NCBI GenBank assembly: GCA_036873755.1
Contig: JAVTVY010020470.1
Location: 1 to 64,000, forward strand
Reading direction: 5' to 3'
DNA from: Hanleya hanleyi
Lineage: Eukaryota; Mollusca; Polyplacophora; Lepidopleurida; Hanleyidae
Length of the DNA: 64,000 nucleotides
Below are positions 25,884 to 35,765 of the stretch, piece after piece (within the stretch, counting starts at the first letter, position 1; each line of letters begins with the position of its first letter). Made by a program: the position numbers and the translations under genes. A model generated the notes under the pieces. It saw only the letters and a list, made by a program, of their open reading frames with translations, was not told the origin of the DNA and did not search any database.

Positions 25884-26457
25884 AGATCGGACAGAATTTC
25901 AAGAGGAAATACACCGGTATACACCTTTACCGATGCCCCGATTAAAACCGTATGTATACATCATTTAATAGCATACACCGGTATCGAGTTAGTGGACGTT
26001 TGTTCGACATTCTCTCAACAAATAACAGGATGTATTACATCCCATCAATTTACTGCTACCGATGATTCATAGTGTTTTATATGGGAGCTGATATCTGCCA
26101 TGTCGTACCATCCTGCTATCGCCCTAGGGGCCATGCAAAATTTATCGATTGGGTAGGGCCGGTGCAACAAAGATCGGACAGAATTTCAAGAGGAAATACA
26201 CCGGTATACACCTTTACCGATGCCCCGATTAAAACCGTATGTATACATCATTTAATAGCATACACCGGTATCGAGTTAGTGGGCGTTTGCTCGACATTCT
26301 GTCAACAAATAACAGGATGTATTACATCCCATCAATTTACTGCTACCGATGATTCATAGTGTTTTATATGGGAGCTGATATCTGTCATGTCGTACCATCC
26401 TGCTATCGCCCTAGGGACCATGCAAAATTTATCGATGGGGTAGGGCCGATGCAACAA
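25884..26457 (+). repeat. Two-copy tandem duplication, 287-bp unit
   Basis: Unit 25884-26170 is repeated at 26171-26457, starting each time at AGATCGGACAGAATTTCAAG and ending at GCAACAA. Only a handful of substitutions separate the copies. ACACCGGTATAC-type short palindromes occur within each copy. The 95-codon frame across it is a repeat translation. Confidence 0.95.
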
Positions 26458-26810
26458 AGAAAATCATCAAAACAAATCCTTGGTTAAAACCAAAAACAAA
26501 AATTTGGGTAAAACCAAAAATAAAAATGTGTGTGCGGCAAATATAATATCGTTAAAAATTCATGACGAAGTCAACTGATTTGATTTATGGCTAACTATAG
26601 TTCCACCGCGTCTCGACGGTTTAGCAAAGCTTTATTCGATAAATACGGCTATTTATATATACACACATGTAATATTGACTTGGATACTGTAGTCTAAGCA
26701 ACAGTATACATGGCTATATAACAATCGACGGATTCCAATGCATCATTGACAGTATATCCCGTATTATTACAGACAATAAAAGAGGCAAAACATAATGTTT
26801 CTTTTTTTTA
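26458..26810. other. No gene recognised
   Basis: A-rich imperfect repeat (AAAACCAAAAA) at 26480-26525, then AT-rich unique-looking sequence up to the TG microsatellite. Confidence 0.5.
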
Positions 26811-26814
26811 TTAA

Positions 26815-27115
26815 CTGTGTGTGTGCGTGCGTGTGTATGTGTATGTATGCCTCTGTGTGTGTGTGTATGTGTGTGCTTGCGTATGTGTTTACGCGTGGGT
26901 GTGTATGCGTGTATGTGCGCGTGCATGCGCGTGTGTATGAGTCTGTGTGTATGTGTGCATTGCGTCTGTGTGTATGTGTGTATGCGTGTATGCGTCTGTG
27001 TGTATGCGTGTGTGTGTGTGTATGCAACCACCACCACCACCACCATCACCACTGCCACCACCACACACCACCACCATTACACACCACCACACACCACCAC
27101 TACCACCACCACCAC
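26815..27115. repeat. TG and CCA compound microsatellite; left arm of large inverted repeat
   Basis: (TG)n with TATG and GCGTG variants, then (CCA)n. The reverse complement of about 26940-27090 matches about 27765-27900, including interruptions such as GTGCATTGCGTCTG, so this is a true duplicated arm. Confidence 0.9.
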
Positions 27116-27760
27116 CGGGCGTTGACGCCCGTCAACGCCACCACCACCACCACCACACCACCACACCACCACTACCACCTCCACCACTGGGCACACGTAT
27201 CTGGTGCACTCTGTACCCTATAGCCCGTAGGGCATAGGGTACACCAGGGTGTTGGTGCGATCGGAGCTCTTGGAGCTCAAAGCGTGTGGAGCTCAGAGCT
27301 TGGAAGTGACATTTGCATATGACCTCTGTGAGGTCACTTCCGCTTCCGTTCACGTGACCCGAACTGACCTTTGACCCCTGCGCGCAATTTATATGAGAGG
27401 AAGAAAGATCTACACGTTCACAACTGTTCCTATAGTCCGGAAGTAACCTTTGACACCTGCGCTGCTCGGAAGTGACGTCATCGTACGCAGGCGCGCACAC
27501 ACACATATGTCTGTGTGTAGGTGTGTCTGTCGCCGTGTGCCATGATACAGACAGATGAGAGGAAGAAAGATATACGCGTTCACAAATGTTCCTATAGTCC
27601 GGAAGTAACCTTTGACCCCTGCCTTGCTCGGAAGTGACGTCATCGTACGCAGGCGCATACACACACACATACCTGGTGCACCCTGTACCCTATAGCGCGT
27701 AGGTGTACATGCACGCATACGTACACACACAATATGACTATTCACATGCAGGACAACATG
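27116..27760. repeat. Spacer of the inverted repeat with a ~160-bp tandem duplication
   Basis: The central ~650 bp hold two copies of a segment beginning GAGAGGAAGAAAGAT (near 27394 and 27556) and ending in GGAAGTGACGTCATCGTACG. There is also a CCACCA block and the palindromic phrase GGGCGTTGACGCCCGTCAACG near 27117, which resembles sequence in the virus-like elements at 31.0 and 55.9-56.8 kb. No gene. Confidence 0.75.
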
Positions 27761-28935
27761 TGTAATGGTGGTGGTGTGTGGTGGTGTGTGGTGGTGGTAG
27801 TGGTGATGGTGGTGGTGGTGGTGGTTGCATACACACACACACACGCATACACGCAGACTCATACACGCATACACACATACACACAGACGCAATGCACACA
27901 TACACACAGACTCATACACACGCGCACACACGCGCACACACACGCATACACACCCACGCGTAAACACACTCGCAAGCACACACATACACACACACAGAGG
28001 CATACATACACATACCCATACACACGCACGCACATACACACACACGCCTACACACACAAGCTCACACACACACACACGCACACAGACACGTGTACATACA
28101 CACACGCACACAGGCGCATACACACAGACGCATACACACATTCACGCACATGCACGCACACGTACACACACAGATACACACGCACACACACACACGCACA
28201 CACAGACGCATGCACACATGCATACACACACACACACACGCATACACACACACACGCACACATACACAAACACACACACACACACGCATACACACAGACG
28301 CATACACAGACGCAATGTACACATACACACACATGCATACATACATACAAACACACACAAACACAGACGCATACACACATTTGCATACACACACACGCTC
28401 GCATACACAGACGCATACACACACACGCTCGCATACACAGACGCATACACACAATTGCATAAACGCACGCACGCATACACACACACGCATACACACAAGC
28501 ATACACACACACGCACGCACACATACACACAGACTCATACACACGTGCACACACGCACACACACACGCATACACACCCACGCGTAAACACACTCGCACGC
28601 ACACACATACACACGCACAGAGGCATACATACACATACCCATGCACACGCACGCACATACACACACACGCCTACACACACAAGCTCACACACACACACAC
28701 ACGCACACAGACACGTGTACACACACACACGCACACAGGCGCATACACACAGACGCATACACACATTCACGCACATGCACGCACACGTACACACACCAAT
28801 ACACACGCACACACACACACGCACACGCATACACACACGCATACATTCACGTACACACACACGCACATACACGCACACACACACACACACGCACACACAC
28901 AGACGCATACACACATGCATACACACACAATATGA
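27761..28935. repeat. GGT and CA compound microsatellite; right arm plus expanded CA tract
   Basis: It begins with (GGT)n that mirrors the CCA arm and runs on as about 1.1 kb of (CA)n with CGCA, TACA and AGACG variants. A block at 27903-28170 recurs near 28525-28795 (offset about 622 bp), marked by ACACCCACGCGTAAACACAC. The phrase AATATGACTATTCACATGCA occurs on both sides (27729 and 28929). Frames of up to 292 codons are repeat translations. Confidence 0.93.
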
Positions 28936-28984
28936 CTATTCACATGCAGGACATGAGAGCTTCTGGACATGGACCTGATAGAAG

Positions 28985-29160
28985 TCCGGAATGGTGGAAC
29001 ATTCGTAAACATCCAGGCACTTTCACATCCGGGGACTTTTACATCCGGGTACATCCGGGTTCTTGTACATCCAGGCTCTTGTCAATGACGTCCGCGCCTA
29101 CATCCCGGTACTTCTATCCGGGTCCTTCAGCTGTGTGTTCCATACGGGTACATCGGGGTT
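28985..29160 (+). repeat. TIR-like CATCCGG repeat region
   Basis: Tandem CATCCGGG phrases with GACGTCCGCGCCTACATCC and GGTTCTTG resemble the inner part of the 51902-52209 terminal repeat (GACGTCCGCGCCTAACATCC, GGTTCTTGACATCC). It sits about 600 bp upstream of the C2H2-finger gene at 29767. It probably is a diverged subterminal piece of a related virus-like element. The AGTAGTATATAA end motif was not found here. Confidence 0.55.
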
Positions 29161-29164
29161 TACA

Positions 29165-29712
29165 CCTGAACAGCCGGATAGTTACAGAGGTGACCGAAGA
29201 GACACGAAGGTAACCGAAGTTGTCACGGAGGTGCCCGAAAATACCCGAATGTGATCACCGAAGAGACACGGAGGTGACCGAAGATGTCACGGAGGTTACC
29301 GAAGAGACACGGAGTTGCCCGAAGAGTCACGGACGTCACCGGAGAGTGCCGGAGGTGACCGAAAACGCCCGGAGAATACCGAAAAGATACGGAGGTTACC
29401 GAGGATGTCACGGAGGTCACCGAAGAGACACGGAGATCCATCCGGGTTTACACGGGAACAGCCGGGTAGTTACGGAGGTGACCGAAGAGACACGGAGGTG
29501 ACCGAAGATGTGACGGAGGTGCCCGGAGAGACACGGAGGTTACCGAAGATGTCACGGAGGTCACCGAAGAGACACGGAGGTGACCGAAGATGTCACGGAG
29601 GTTACCGAAGAGACACGGAGGTGCCCGAAGAGTCACGGACGTCACCGAAAAGACACGGAGGTGACCGAAGAGACACGGAGGTTGCCGAAGAGACACGAAT
29701 GTCACGGAAAAA
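29165..29712. repeat. GAGACACGGAGGT minisatellite upstream of the finger gene
   Basis: Repeats of about 24 bp (and 48-bp pairs) alternate GACCGAAGAGACACGGAGGT and ACCGAAGATGTCACGGAGGT. All units are compatible with an open frame on the plus strand. The tract ends directly at the TATA box at 29715. Confidence 0.92.
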
Positions 29713-29714
29713 CG

Positions 29715-29722
29715 TATAAAAG
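29715..29722 (+). promoter_or_regulatory. TATA box of the C2H2-finger gene
   Basis: TATAAAAG lies 52 bp upstream of the ATG at 29767. The same spacing (53 bp) is seen at the minus-strand finger gene at 56599. Confidence 0.65.
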
Positions 29723-29766
29723 TGGCAATTTTTACGGCATTCATCATTTCCAGATCCACAGCCGAT

Positions 29767-30690
29767 ATGTTCTCTTGCACAACTTGCCAGAAGCTGTTTA
29801 CTCGCCCAGGAGATTTGCGACGACACGAGTCCTCCATCCACAACGGTACACTATATACTTGTATAACCTGCGCACGGTCATTTAATCGGGAAGATGCTTT
29901 ACTGCGCCACGAACGCTCACTCCACGAGGGCGCGAAGGAACAATGTAATGAATGTGGTCAACTCTTCAAACGACCCAGTCAGTTAAGACAGCATCAACGT
30001 TTGATTCGTGGTCCGTCACCACGGTATGAGCGACAACTTTCCACTAAAGAGGCACCCAGGAGGGTCGGACCTAGTGAAGATGAGCCCGTAGAGACGAATG
30101 CCACTGGTGATGCGATCACGGAGAGCCCGCCTATGCCCACAGTTCAGAAGAGCCTAGATATCCAGCCGGCCCCTAGCATTACTGCTCCCAGTCATACGCC
30201 TGACAACAACGAACATTTTCTGGAAGATGCGGTAGATGTTCCCAGCGATCTCTTACCCGAAGATCATCCAGTGAGTGACATCTATCGGCGCCATTGGCCC
30301 ATGATACGGCACTGTTTCCACCGTCATCGCCCTATTCAAGATATCTACAATTTTCGACTGACCAACCTCGCCCGTCTACGCAGCTACGTGGAAGCCATCT
30401 TCAATGACCAAGCTACGTCCTTCAAATTGAATCTGGCGTTTGGTTATGTGCTGCAGCATAAGGAGACAGACCAAGTCCGATCATTTTACCCGAGCAGTAA
30501 CACCCAGGCATTTGACCAACCGCTTACCATCATTAACCGGGCGTCGCTAGAGCCCGTGCTGGACCAAGTGGACCAATTGGATGTCTTGGAATGGGCCTAT
30601 CAACAGCGCTCCAACACCAAGTGGGTCGTAGAGAGGGTCACCAATGTTACGTTCTTCGTGACAAAATTACGGAATCTTCCCATCGGATGA
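29767..30690 (+). CDS. C2H2-finger protein with Polinton/adintovirus-like replication-gene N-terminal domain (truncated)
   Basis: I chose ATG 29767 over an earlier TTG because of the TATA box 52 bp upstream; it gives 307 residues. Two complete C2H2 fingers are visible (C4-C7-H20-H25 and C32-C35-H48-H53). A third (C60-C63-H76) has Arg81 where its last His should be. A Pro/Thr-rich linker follows (about 85-180). The C-terminal ~120 residues contain RRHWPMIRHCF, YNFRL, SFKLNLAFGYVLQH, DVLEWAYQQR and NVTFFVTKLRNLPIG. I associate this pattern with the N-terminal part of large polymerase-linked proteins of Polinton/adintovirus-type elements; that is family recollection, not a search. The frame stops right after LPIG, where relatives continue, and the next 100 bp come from a different gene's 3' end. 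The copy therefore looks internally deleted. A host transcription factor is unlikely given the context. Confidence 0.6.
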   Translation: MFSCTTCQKLFTRPGDLRRHESSIHNGTLYTCITCARSFNREDALLRHERSLHEGAKEQCNECGQLFKRPSQLRQHQRLIRGPSPRYERQLSTKEAPRRVGPSEDEPVETNATGDAITESPPMPTVQKSLDIQPAPSITAPSHTPDNNEHFLEDAVDVPSDLLPEDHPVSDIYRRHWPMIRHCFHRHRPIQDIYNFRLTNLARLRSYVEAIFNDQATSFKLNLAFGYVLQHKETDQVRSFYPSSNTQAFDQPLTIINRASLEPVLDQVDQLDVLEWAYQQRSNTKWVVERVTNVTFFVTKLRNLPIG

Positions 30691-30723
30691 ATGTATTCAC
30701 CCATGCACTGATAGATACTCAGA

Positions 30724-30789
30724 ATGCACAAACAACTATCTGAGGATATGTGGCCTCAACGGTATCCTGGCCTGCCCGACGATGATTAG
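30724..30789 (+). pseudogene. Tail of a small virus-like gene after a deletion junction
   Basis: A short frame from ATG 30724 ends in RYPGLPDDD and a TAG. The 3' end of the minus-strand gene at 56129-56599 reads the same way (QYPELPDED), and the non-coding DNA after both stops is also related. Only the last ~21 codons survive here, so a deletion joined the finger gene to this tail. Confidence 0.65.
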
Positions 30790-30869
30790 AATAAACGGTT
30801 CAGAGCGAACATGGGCGAAGATAGAACTTTCTGAAATGGAGACTTCTGATTGGACAATAATACATCTAA

Positions 30870-31080
30870 CGGACAGGAACGAATATGACAGATGCAAATG
30901 GTGGCCTCTGATTGGACAAGAATCTTCTTGAATTGTAAATATACCCAACGCGGCTCCCCCAGCGTGGGTACGTTGACGGGCGTCACTGCATTTCGAAGAA
31001 TTAGTGACAATTCCATGGAATATCAGAGCTTCTCAGCTATTTCACCAGGACGTTGAAGCATTGAGCTTGGTGTTGGAGGG
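30870..31080 (+). repeat. Conserved virus-like flank and ~105-bp module, copy 1
   Basis: GAACGAATATGACAGATG, CTTGAATTGTAAAT and GCGGCTCCCCCAGCGTGGGT match the reverse complement of about 55990-56115. The following module (TTGACGGGCGTCACTGCATT to GTTGAAGCATTGAGCTTGG) matches 55766-55870 and, more weakly, 56664-56780. Here the module has stop codons in every frame. Confidence 0.8.
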
Positions 31081-31082
31081 CG

Positions 31083-31850
31083 TTGCTACAAGATGACACC
31101 TCACACGACGCATTCGGACCATCTCTACACCAAATACCTTCCTTCACTGCTAAAAAATGCCCACTTTCGCTACTACTCGTACTGATGACGTCACCGATGA
31201 CGTCACAGGTGACGCGGACATGCCTCAAATCGGGGTGTACACCCCGAGAGCTACAAAATGACACCTCCCACGACACAATCGGACCAGGGATGGTCCATCT
31301 CTACACCAAATACCTTCCTTCACTTCCCCAAAATGTCCACTTTCGCTACTACTCCTACTGATGGCGTCACCGATGACGTCACAGATGACGGGAACATCCC
31401 TCAAATCGGAATGTACACCCCGAGAGCTACAAAATGACACCTCCCAGGATGCATTCGGACCAAGGATGGTCCATCTCGACCCCAAATACCTTCCTGTACT
31501 GCCCCAAAATGGACACTTTACTTACTACAACCAACTGCGCATGCGCAGATTGACGCGACTTGCACTTAAAAACACACCATTCTGACTCTAACCCACACAA
31601 GCTTCACTTTGACACCATCCACGACCCATTCGGACCCATAGCGGTCCATCTCTACCCCAAACACACACCCACATACCCCCCAAAATGCCTGCTTTCTATA
31701 CTACGGCCAGACTGCGGATGCGCAAACTATTAAGCACGGACGAACCATTAGTCTAGTCGGATGCTCCTCCACGAGAGCTTCAAAATAAGACCTCATACGA
31801 CACCATAGGACCATTAGGGACTCACCTAGACCCCAAAACGTCCACCCGGT
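31083..31850 (+). repeat. Tandem repeat, ~175-bp unit
   Basis: Units start at CTACAAAATGACACC-like phrases at 31086, 31251, 31427, 31602 and 31778. The first units carry paired TGACGTCA motifs (GATGACGTCACCGATGACGT), which would bind CREB/ATF-type factors if regulatory. Diverged copies reappear at 34030-34090, 35035-35110 and 35185-35270. Confidence 0.88.
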
Positions 31851-31859
31851 ATGGACCTA

Positions 31860-33470
31860 TACCCCATAGCCATGCAGTATAGGCCTATGGGCCTACCCAG
31901 ACCTCCGTGACTTTTTCCAAAAATTTCACCGCTTACCTCCGCGACCCCTCCCATCGTGTTCTAAATGACGAGACGAGAAAAACAAGACCAAACAACCCAT
32001 ATCACAATGAACGTGTGTGAATTTCCCAGGTTGGACCTATCCCCCATATAGCCAGCCTATGGGCCTACCCAGGCCTCGGTGAGCTTTTCCCAAAATTTCA
32101 CCGTTTCGTTCCGAGACCCTTCCCATTGTGATTTTCTCGGCGAGAGGAGAAAAACGCGACCCCACAACCCATAGCAAAGCCCACAAAAAAAATTGACCAC
32201 CCCCCCCATATAGGGAGGGAGGGAATTTGGCTTAATATCACACTCAAGTTTGTTTCACTCATATGGTGACAGTCAGTTTGGTTGGTGGAGGAAGCTGGAG
32301 TACCTGGAGAGAACCACCGCCCTTCGGCAAGTAACTGACAAACTTTCACACATGGACCAACTGGGCTCGAACCCGTGCCGGTTCAGCGGTGTGAGGCTAG
32401 CGGGCACCAGCGAAGCGCCTTAGACCACTCGGCCACCGAGGGCTCCCCGCCCCCCCCCCATATAGCCAGTATGAGCCTATATACAGACCTCGGTGACTTT
32501 CCCAAAAATTTCACCGATTCGCTCCGAAACCCTTCCCATTGTCATTTTCTTGGCGAGTCGAGAAAAACGAGACCCCACAAGCCGTAGTAAAGCCCACAAA
32601 AAAAATTGACCACCCCTCCCCCATATAGCCAGTATGAGCCTATATACAGACCTCGGTGACTTTTCCCCAAAATTTCACCGATTCGCTCCGGGACCCTTCC
32701 CATCGTGTTCTAAATGACGAGACGTGAAAAAGAAGACCAAACAATCCATATCACAATGAACGTATGTGAATTTCCCAGGTTGGACCTATCCCCCATAGCC
32801 AGCCTATGGAGCTATATGAGCCTATATGGCACTTTTCCAACAATTTCACCGTTTCGCTCCGGGACCCTTCCCATCGTGTTCTAAATGACGAGACGTGAAA
32901 AACAAGACCAGACAACCCATATCACAATGAACGTGTGTGAATTTTCCAGGTTGGACCTATACCCCCCCATAGCCAGCCTATAGGCCTATATACAGACCTC
33001 GGTGACTTTTCCCAACAATTTCACCGCTTCGCTCCGGGACCCCTCCCATTGTGTTTTTCTCGGCGAGACGAGAAAAACGAGACCCCACAACCCATAGTAA
33101 AGCCCACAAAAAAATTGACCACCCCTCCCCCCATATAGCCAGTATGAGCCTATATACAGACCTCGGTGACTTTTTCCAAAAATTTCACCGCTTCGCTCCG
33201 GGACCCTTCCCATTGTCATTTTCTTGGCGAGACGAGAAAACCGAGACCCCACAAGCCATAGTAAAGCCCACAAAAAAAATGTGACCACCCCTCCCCCCAT
33301 ATAGCCAGTATGAGCCTATATACAGACCTTGGTGACTTTTCCCAAAAATTTTACCGATTCGCTCCGGGACCCTTCCCATTGTCATTTTCTTGGGGAGACG
33401 AGAACAACGAGACCCCACAAGCCACGAAAAAAATTGACCATCCCCATACCCCATACAGGCATTTTCCCTT
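31860..33470. repeat. Tandem repeat, ~170-bp unit, 8 copies
   Basis: AATTTCACCG marks the units at about 31922, 32093, 32508, 32670, 32845, 33018, 33182 and 33348, spaced 162-175 bp except where the SINE is inserted. Other marks are CCCATATAGCCAGTATGAGC, GACCTCGGTGACTTTT and GACGAGAAAAACGAGACC. Frames of up to 132 codons are repeat translations. Confidence 0.92.
32200..32465 (-). mobile_element. tRNA-derived SINE with 14-bp target duplication
   Basis: The body is 32214-32451, minus strand. Its head reads like a class II tRNA (Leu/Ser type), with an A box in GGTGGCCGAGTGGTC (about 32424-32438) and a B box GGTTCGAGCCC (32363-32373). The rest, including GGTGGTTCTCTCCAGGTACT and ATATGAGTGAAAC, resembles the conserved 3' domain of metazoan and molluscan SINE families. 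C8ATATAG occurs at 32200-32213 and 32452-32465, a perfect target duplication though C-rich. It split one unit of the ~170-bp array, so it is younger than that array. It is not a functional tRNA gene. Confidence 0.82.
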
Positions 33471-33474
33471 ATAT

Positions 33475-34024
33475 TGTATAATACAGACCCATATTGTAGG
33501 GGTAAAGTCCGAGTTCCGCTTTTTATATTTTCGGAGAAATTTTTACACGCACCCACCCCATTGACTGGATAGGTAGGTGCCAATAAGCCCGGGAACCGAT
33601 ATTAGCCCTTTTGACTAGAGTTGATAGGTGTTTTCCCCTATTTTAGGGGTGAAGTCCGTATTCCGCTTTTTATAGTTTCGGGAAAAAATCCTAATTTTAC
33701 ATGCACCCACCCTATTGACTTGATAGGCAGGCCCCGATAAGCCCGGGGACCGATATTAGCCTTTTTGGCTAGGGTTGATAGGTGTTTTCCCTTATTTTAG
33801 GGGTAAAGTCCGTATTCCGCTTTTTATAGTTTCAAGAAAAAATCCTAATTTTACATGCACCCACCCCATTGACTTGATAGGCAGGCCCCGATAAGCCCGG
33901 GGACCGATATTAGCCCTTTTGTCTAGGGTTGATAGGGGTTTTCCCCTATTTTAGGGGTAAAGTCCGTATTGCGCTTTTTATAGTTTCGGGAAAAAATCCT
34001 AATTTTACATGCACCCACCCATGA
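33475..34024. repeat. Tandem repeat, 154-bp unit, ~3.5 copies
   Basis: GATAGGTGTTTTCCC-like phrases at 33623, 33777 and 33931 set the 154-bp period. Each unit has AAGTCCGTATTCCGCTTTTT, TTTTACATGCACCCACCC and AAGCCCGGGGACCGATATTA. The first unit is more diverged. Confidence 0.93.
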
Positions 34025-35275
34025 CTGGATGCCCCTTCACGAATGCTTCACTCTGATACCTCACTCGACCCAATCGGATCATGCAGCGTATTTGAAGTCT
34101 GGGGACTACTTTTTCTCCGCGGAAGCTTTTTTGCGCGACCGCATCCCCACCAGACCGCATCACCGCGGAAGAATACATGCCCAGGGGCCCTTTGTTGGAA
34201 CTATAGTGACCCAGAGTTACCTCCCCCTAGATTGGAACTCTTCTGTGTTGGAGGTAGTTTCCCCCCAACGATCACATGATCGTCACGTGACCGCCACCTG
34301 CCGCCACAGTTCCGCCTCAAATTTTACCCGGGGGAACAGTTAATGAGGTCAACCTGACTTTAAATCCACTTACTATACTACTTTGGTTGCTCTATTTCTA
34401 CAGGAAACAGAACATTTTGTGGCGGAAGCGATTATTGTCATACATGTTTGCAGTGGTTGTGGTTGAATGAATTATGTATGACATATATAATTTCGATATA
34501 GGATGGAATTGATTACTATATAGGATCAAAATGGATACGATATAATTACTATATTGGATCAAATTATCTCATATCTATACATAAAACTGCTATCTGATTC
34601 ACTAAAATGTATCTGCATCAAATAGCCTGTTTTGTTCTCTGTGGCCAGCCGCACTTGAAATATTGGGATACCATATCTAAATAATATGGGTACGGATACA
34701 AACTTATTCAATACAGTATCTAAATGATTCGAATGCGGATACAAATTATTTTGATGCAGCATCGAAATATTTGATGCAGTATCTAAATAATATGGATATA
34801 AAATAATTCGATATGATATCGAATTAAATTGTATGTAGACAGATAATAATTGATGTCCAACAGCTCTGTAATTGGCTAATAATGTGTGTCTACATCAAAT
34901 GACGATTTTTGTCCCCTGCAGCCTTCCAAACACCTCGACCCCAAAACGTCGATCCCAATGTCACTTACTCATCAATCCCTGTCTCCACATGTACAGAATG
35001 TTGAAAACGGACGACACATTAGTCCAGTCGGACGCTCCTCTACGACAGCTTCACAATGACACCTCTCACATCCCAGTACGCCCAATATTGGTCCGTCTCG
35101 ACCCCAAAACGTCCATTTAAATACACTTTCTCTACTACGAATGCGCAGATAGACGAAATTCCCACCCCACACTCATCCAGTTGGACGCTCCCCCACGAAT
35201 GCTTCAAACTGATACCTCACACAACCCAATCGGACCATATGGGTCCACCTAGACCCCAAAACGTCCACCTCGATC
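34025..35275. repeat. Diverged ~175-bp-family copies and an AT-rich repeat; no gene
   Basis: Relatives of the 31.1-kb repeat lie at 34030-34090, 35035-35110 and 35185-35270. Between them 34450-34830 is AT-rich with irregular GGATACAAAT, GATGCAGTATC and TCGATAT phrases. Frames of 60-107 codons have no recognisable content. Confidence 0.6.
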
Positions 35276-35390
35276 TGCCTGCCTACTGCGCATGGGTCAT
35301 CAGCACTTTTCAAAAAAGTCAAGGTATGTCCATGAGTGGGTTCCCCATTGTGATTAACATTGTCCACTGCGCCAGATAGGACCTAACATG

Positions 35391-35418
35391 CCCCCCCCCC
35401 CCCCCCCCCCCCCCCCCC
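35391..35418. repeat. Poly-C tract, 28 bases
   Basis: An uninterrupted run of 28 C, which can be length-variable or mis-assembled. The complementary G-run could form a quadruplex. Confidence 0.95.
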
Positions 35419-35629
35419 GCGACCTGCCTGCACTTCTTAACGAAAGTCAGCGCCTGACTCCGAGATCCCTCGCATGGTCTTCTACATCGCGAGACAAAGA
35501 AAACAAGGTGCCACAATTCATAGTAAATTAATCAAGAAAAAAATGACCACCCCAATACCATACATGCATTCCCCGTAGATTAACATTGGAAGTCAATAGG
35601 ATCTTATGTAGGGACAGATAACTCTTGCT

Positions 35630-35765
35630 GGGTCGTCACGTCACCGGGAGCGACGTCATAGGAAGTGACGTGACCCGGGTGTGACCTTTGAAGCTGACGT
35701 GACCCGGAGGTCACGTGACCGGATGTGACGTCATCCGTGACGTCATCGCCACGTCACACCACCAG
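35630..35765. promoter_or_regulatory. Dense TGACGTCA/CACGTGAC motif cluster
   Basis: About 130 bp packed with GACGTCA and CACGTGACC variants in both orientations (CATCCGTGACGTCATCGCC). It lies about 450 bp upstream of the DUF229 gene, but similar phrases occur in the repeats at 27.3, 31.2 and 50.7 kb. It may be repeat-derived rather than a host promoter. Confidence 0.35.

Noticed and set aside
26072..26359. 95-codon frame
   Set aside because: Spans the 287-bp tandem duplication and repeats a shorter frame in the first copy.
26714..28935. Long Thr/His- or Cys/Val-rich frames (up to 292 codons)
   Set aside because: Direct translations of (CA)n and (TG)n.
29223..29843. Frames translating GAGACACGGAGGT repeats
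   Set aside because: Minisatellite shadow; the real gene starts at 29767 behind a TATA box.
30736..31485. Minus-strand frames of 70-86 codons
   Set aside because: Arise from the conserved flank and the ~175-bp repeat.
32340..32452. tRNA-Leu/Ser-like gene
   Set aside because: It is the head of a SINE with a target duplication and a non-tRNA 3' domain.
35630..35765. Host promoter of the DUF229 gene
   Set aside because: The TGACGTCA-rich motifs also occur in repeats elsewhere in the window; reported only as a motif cluster.
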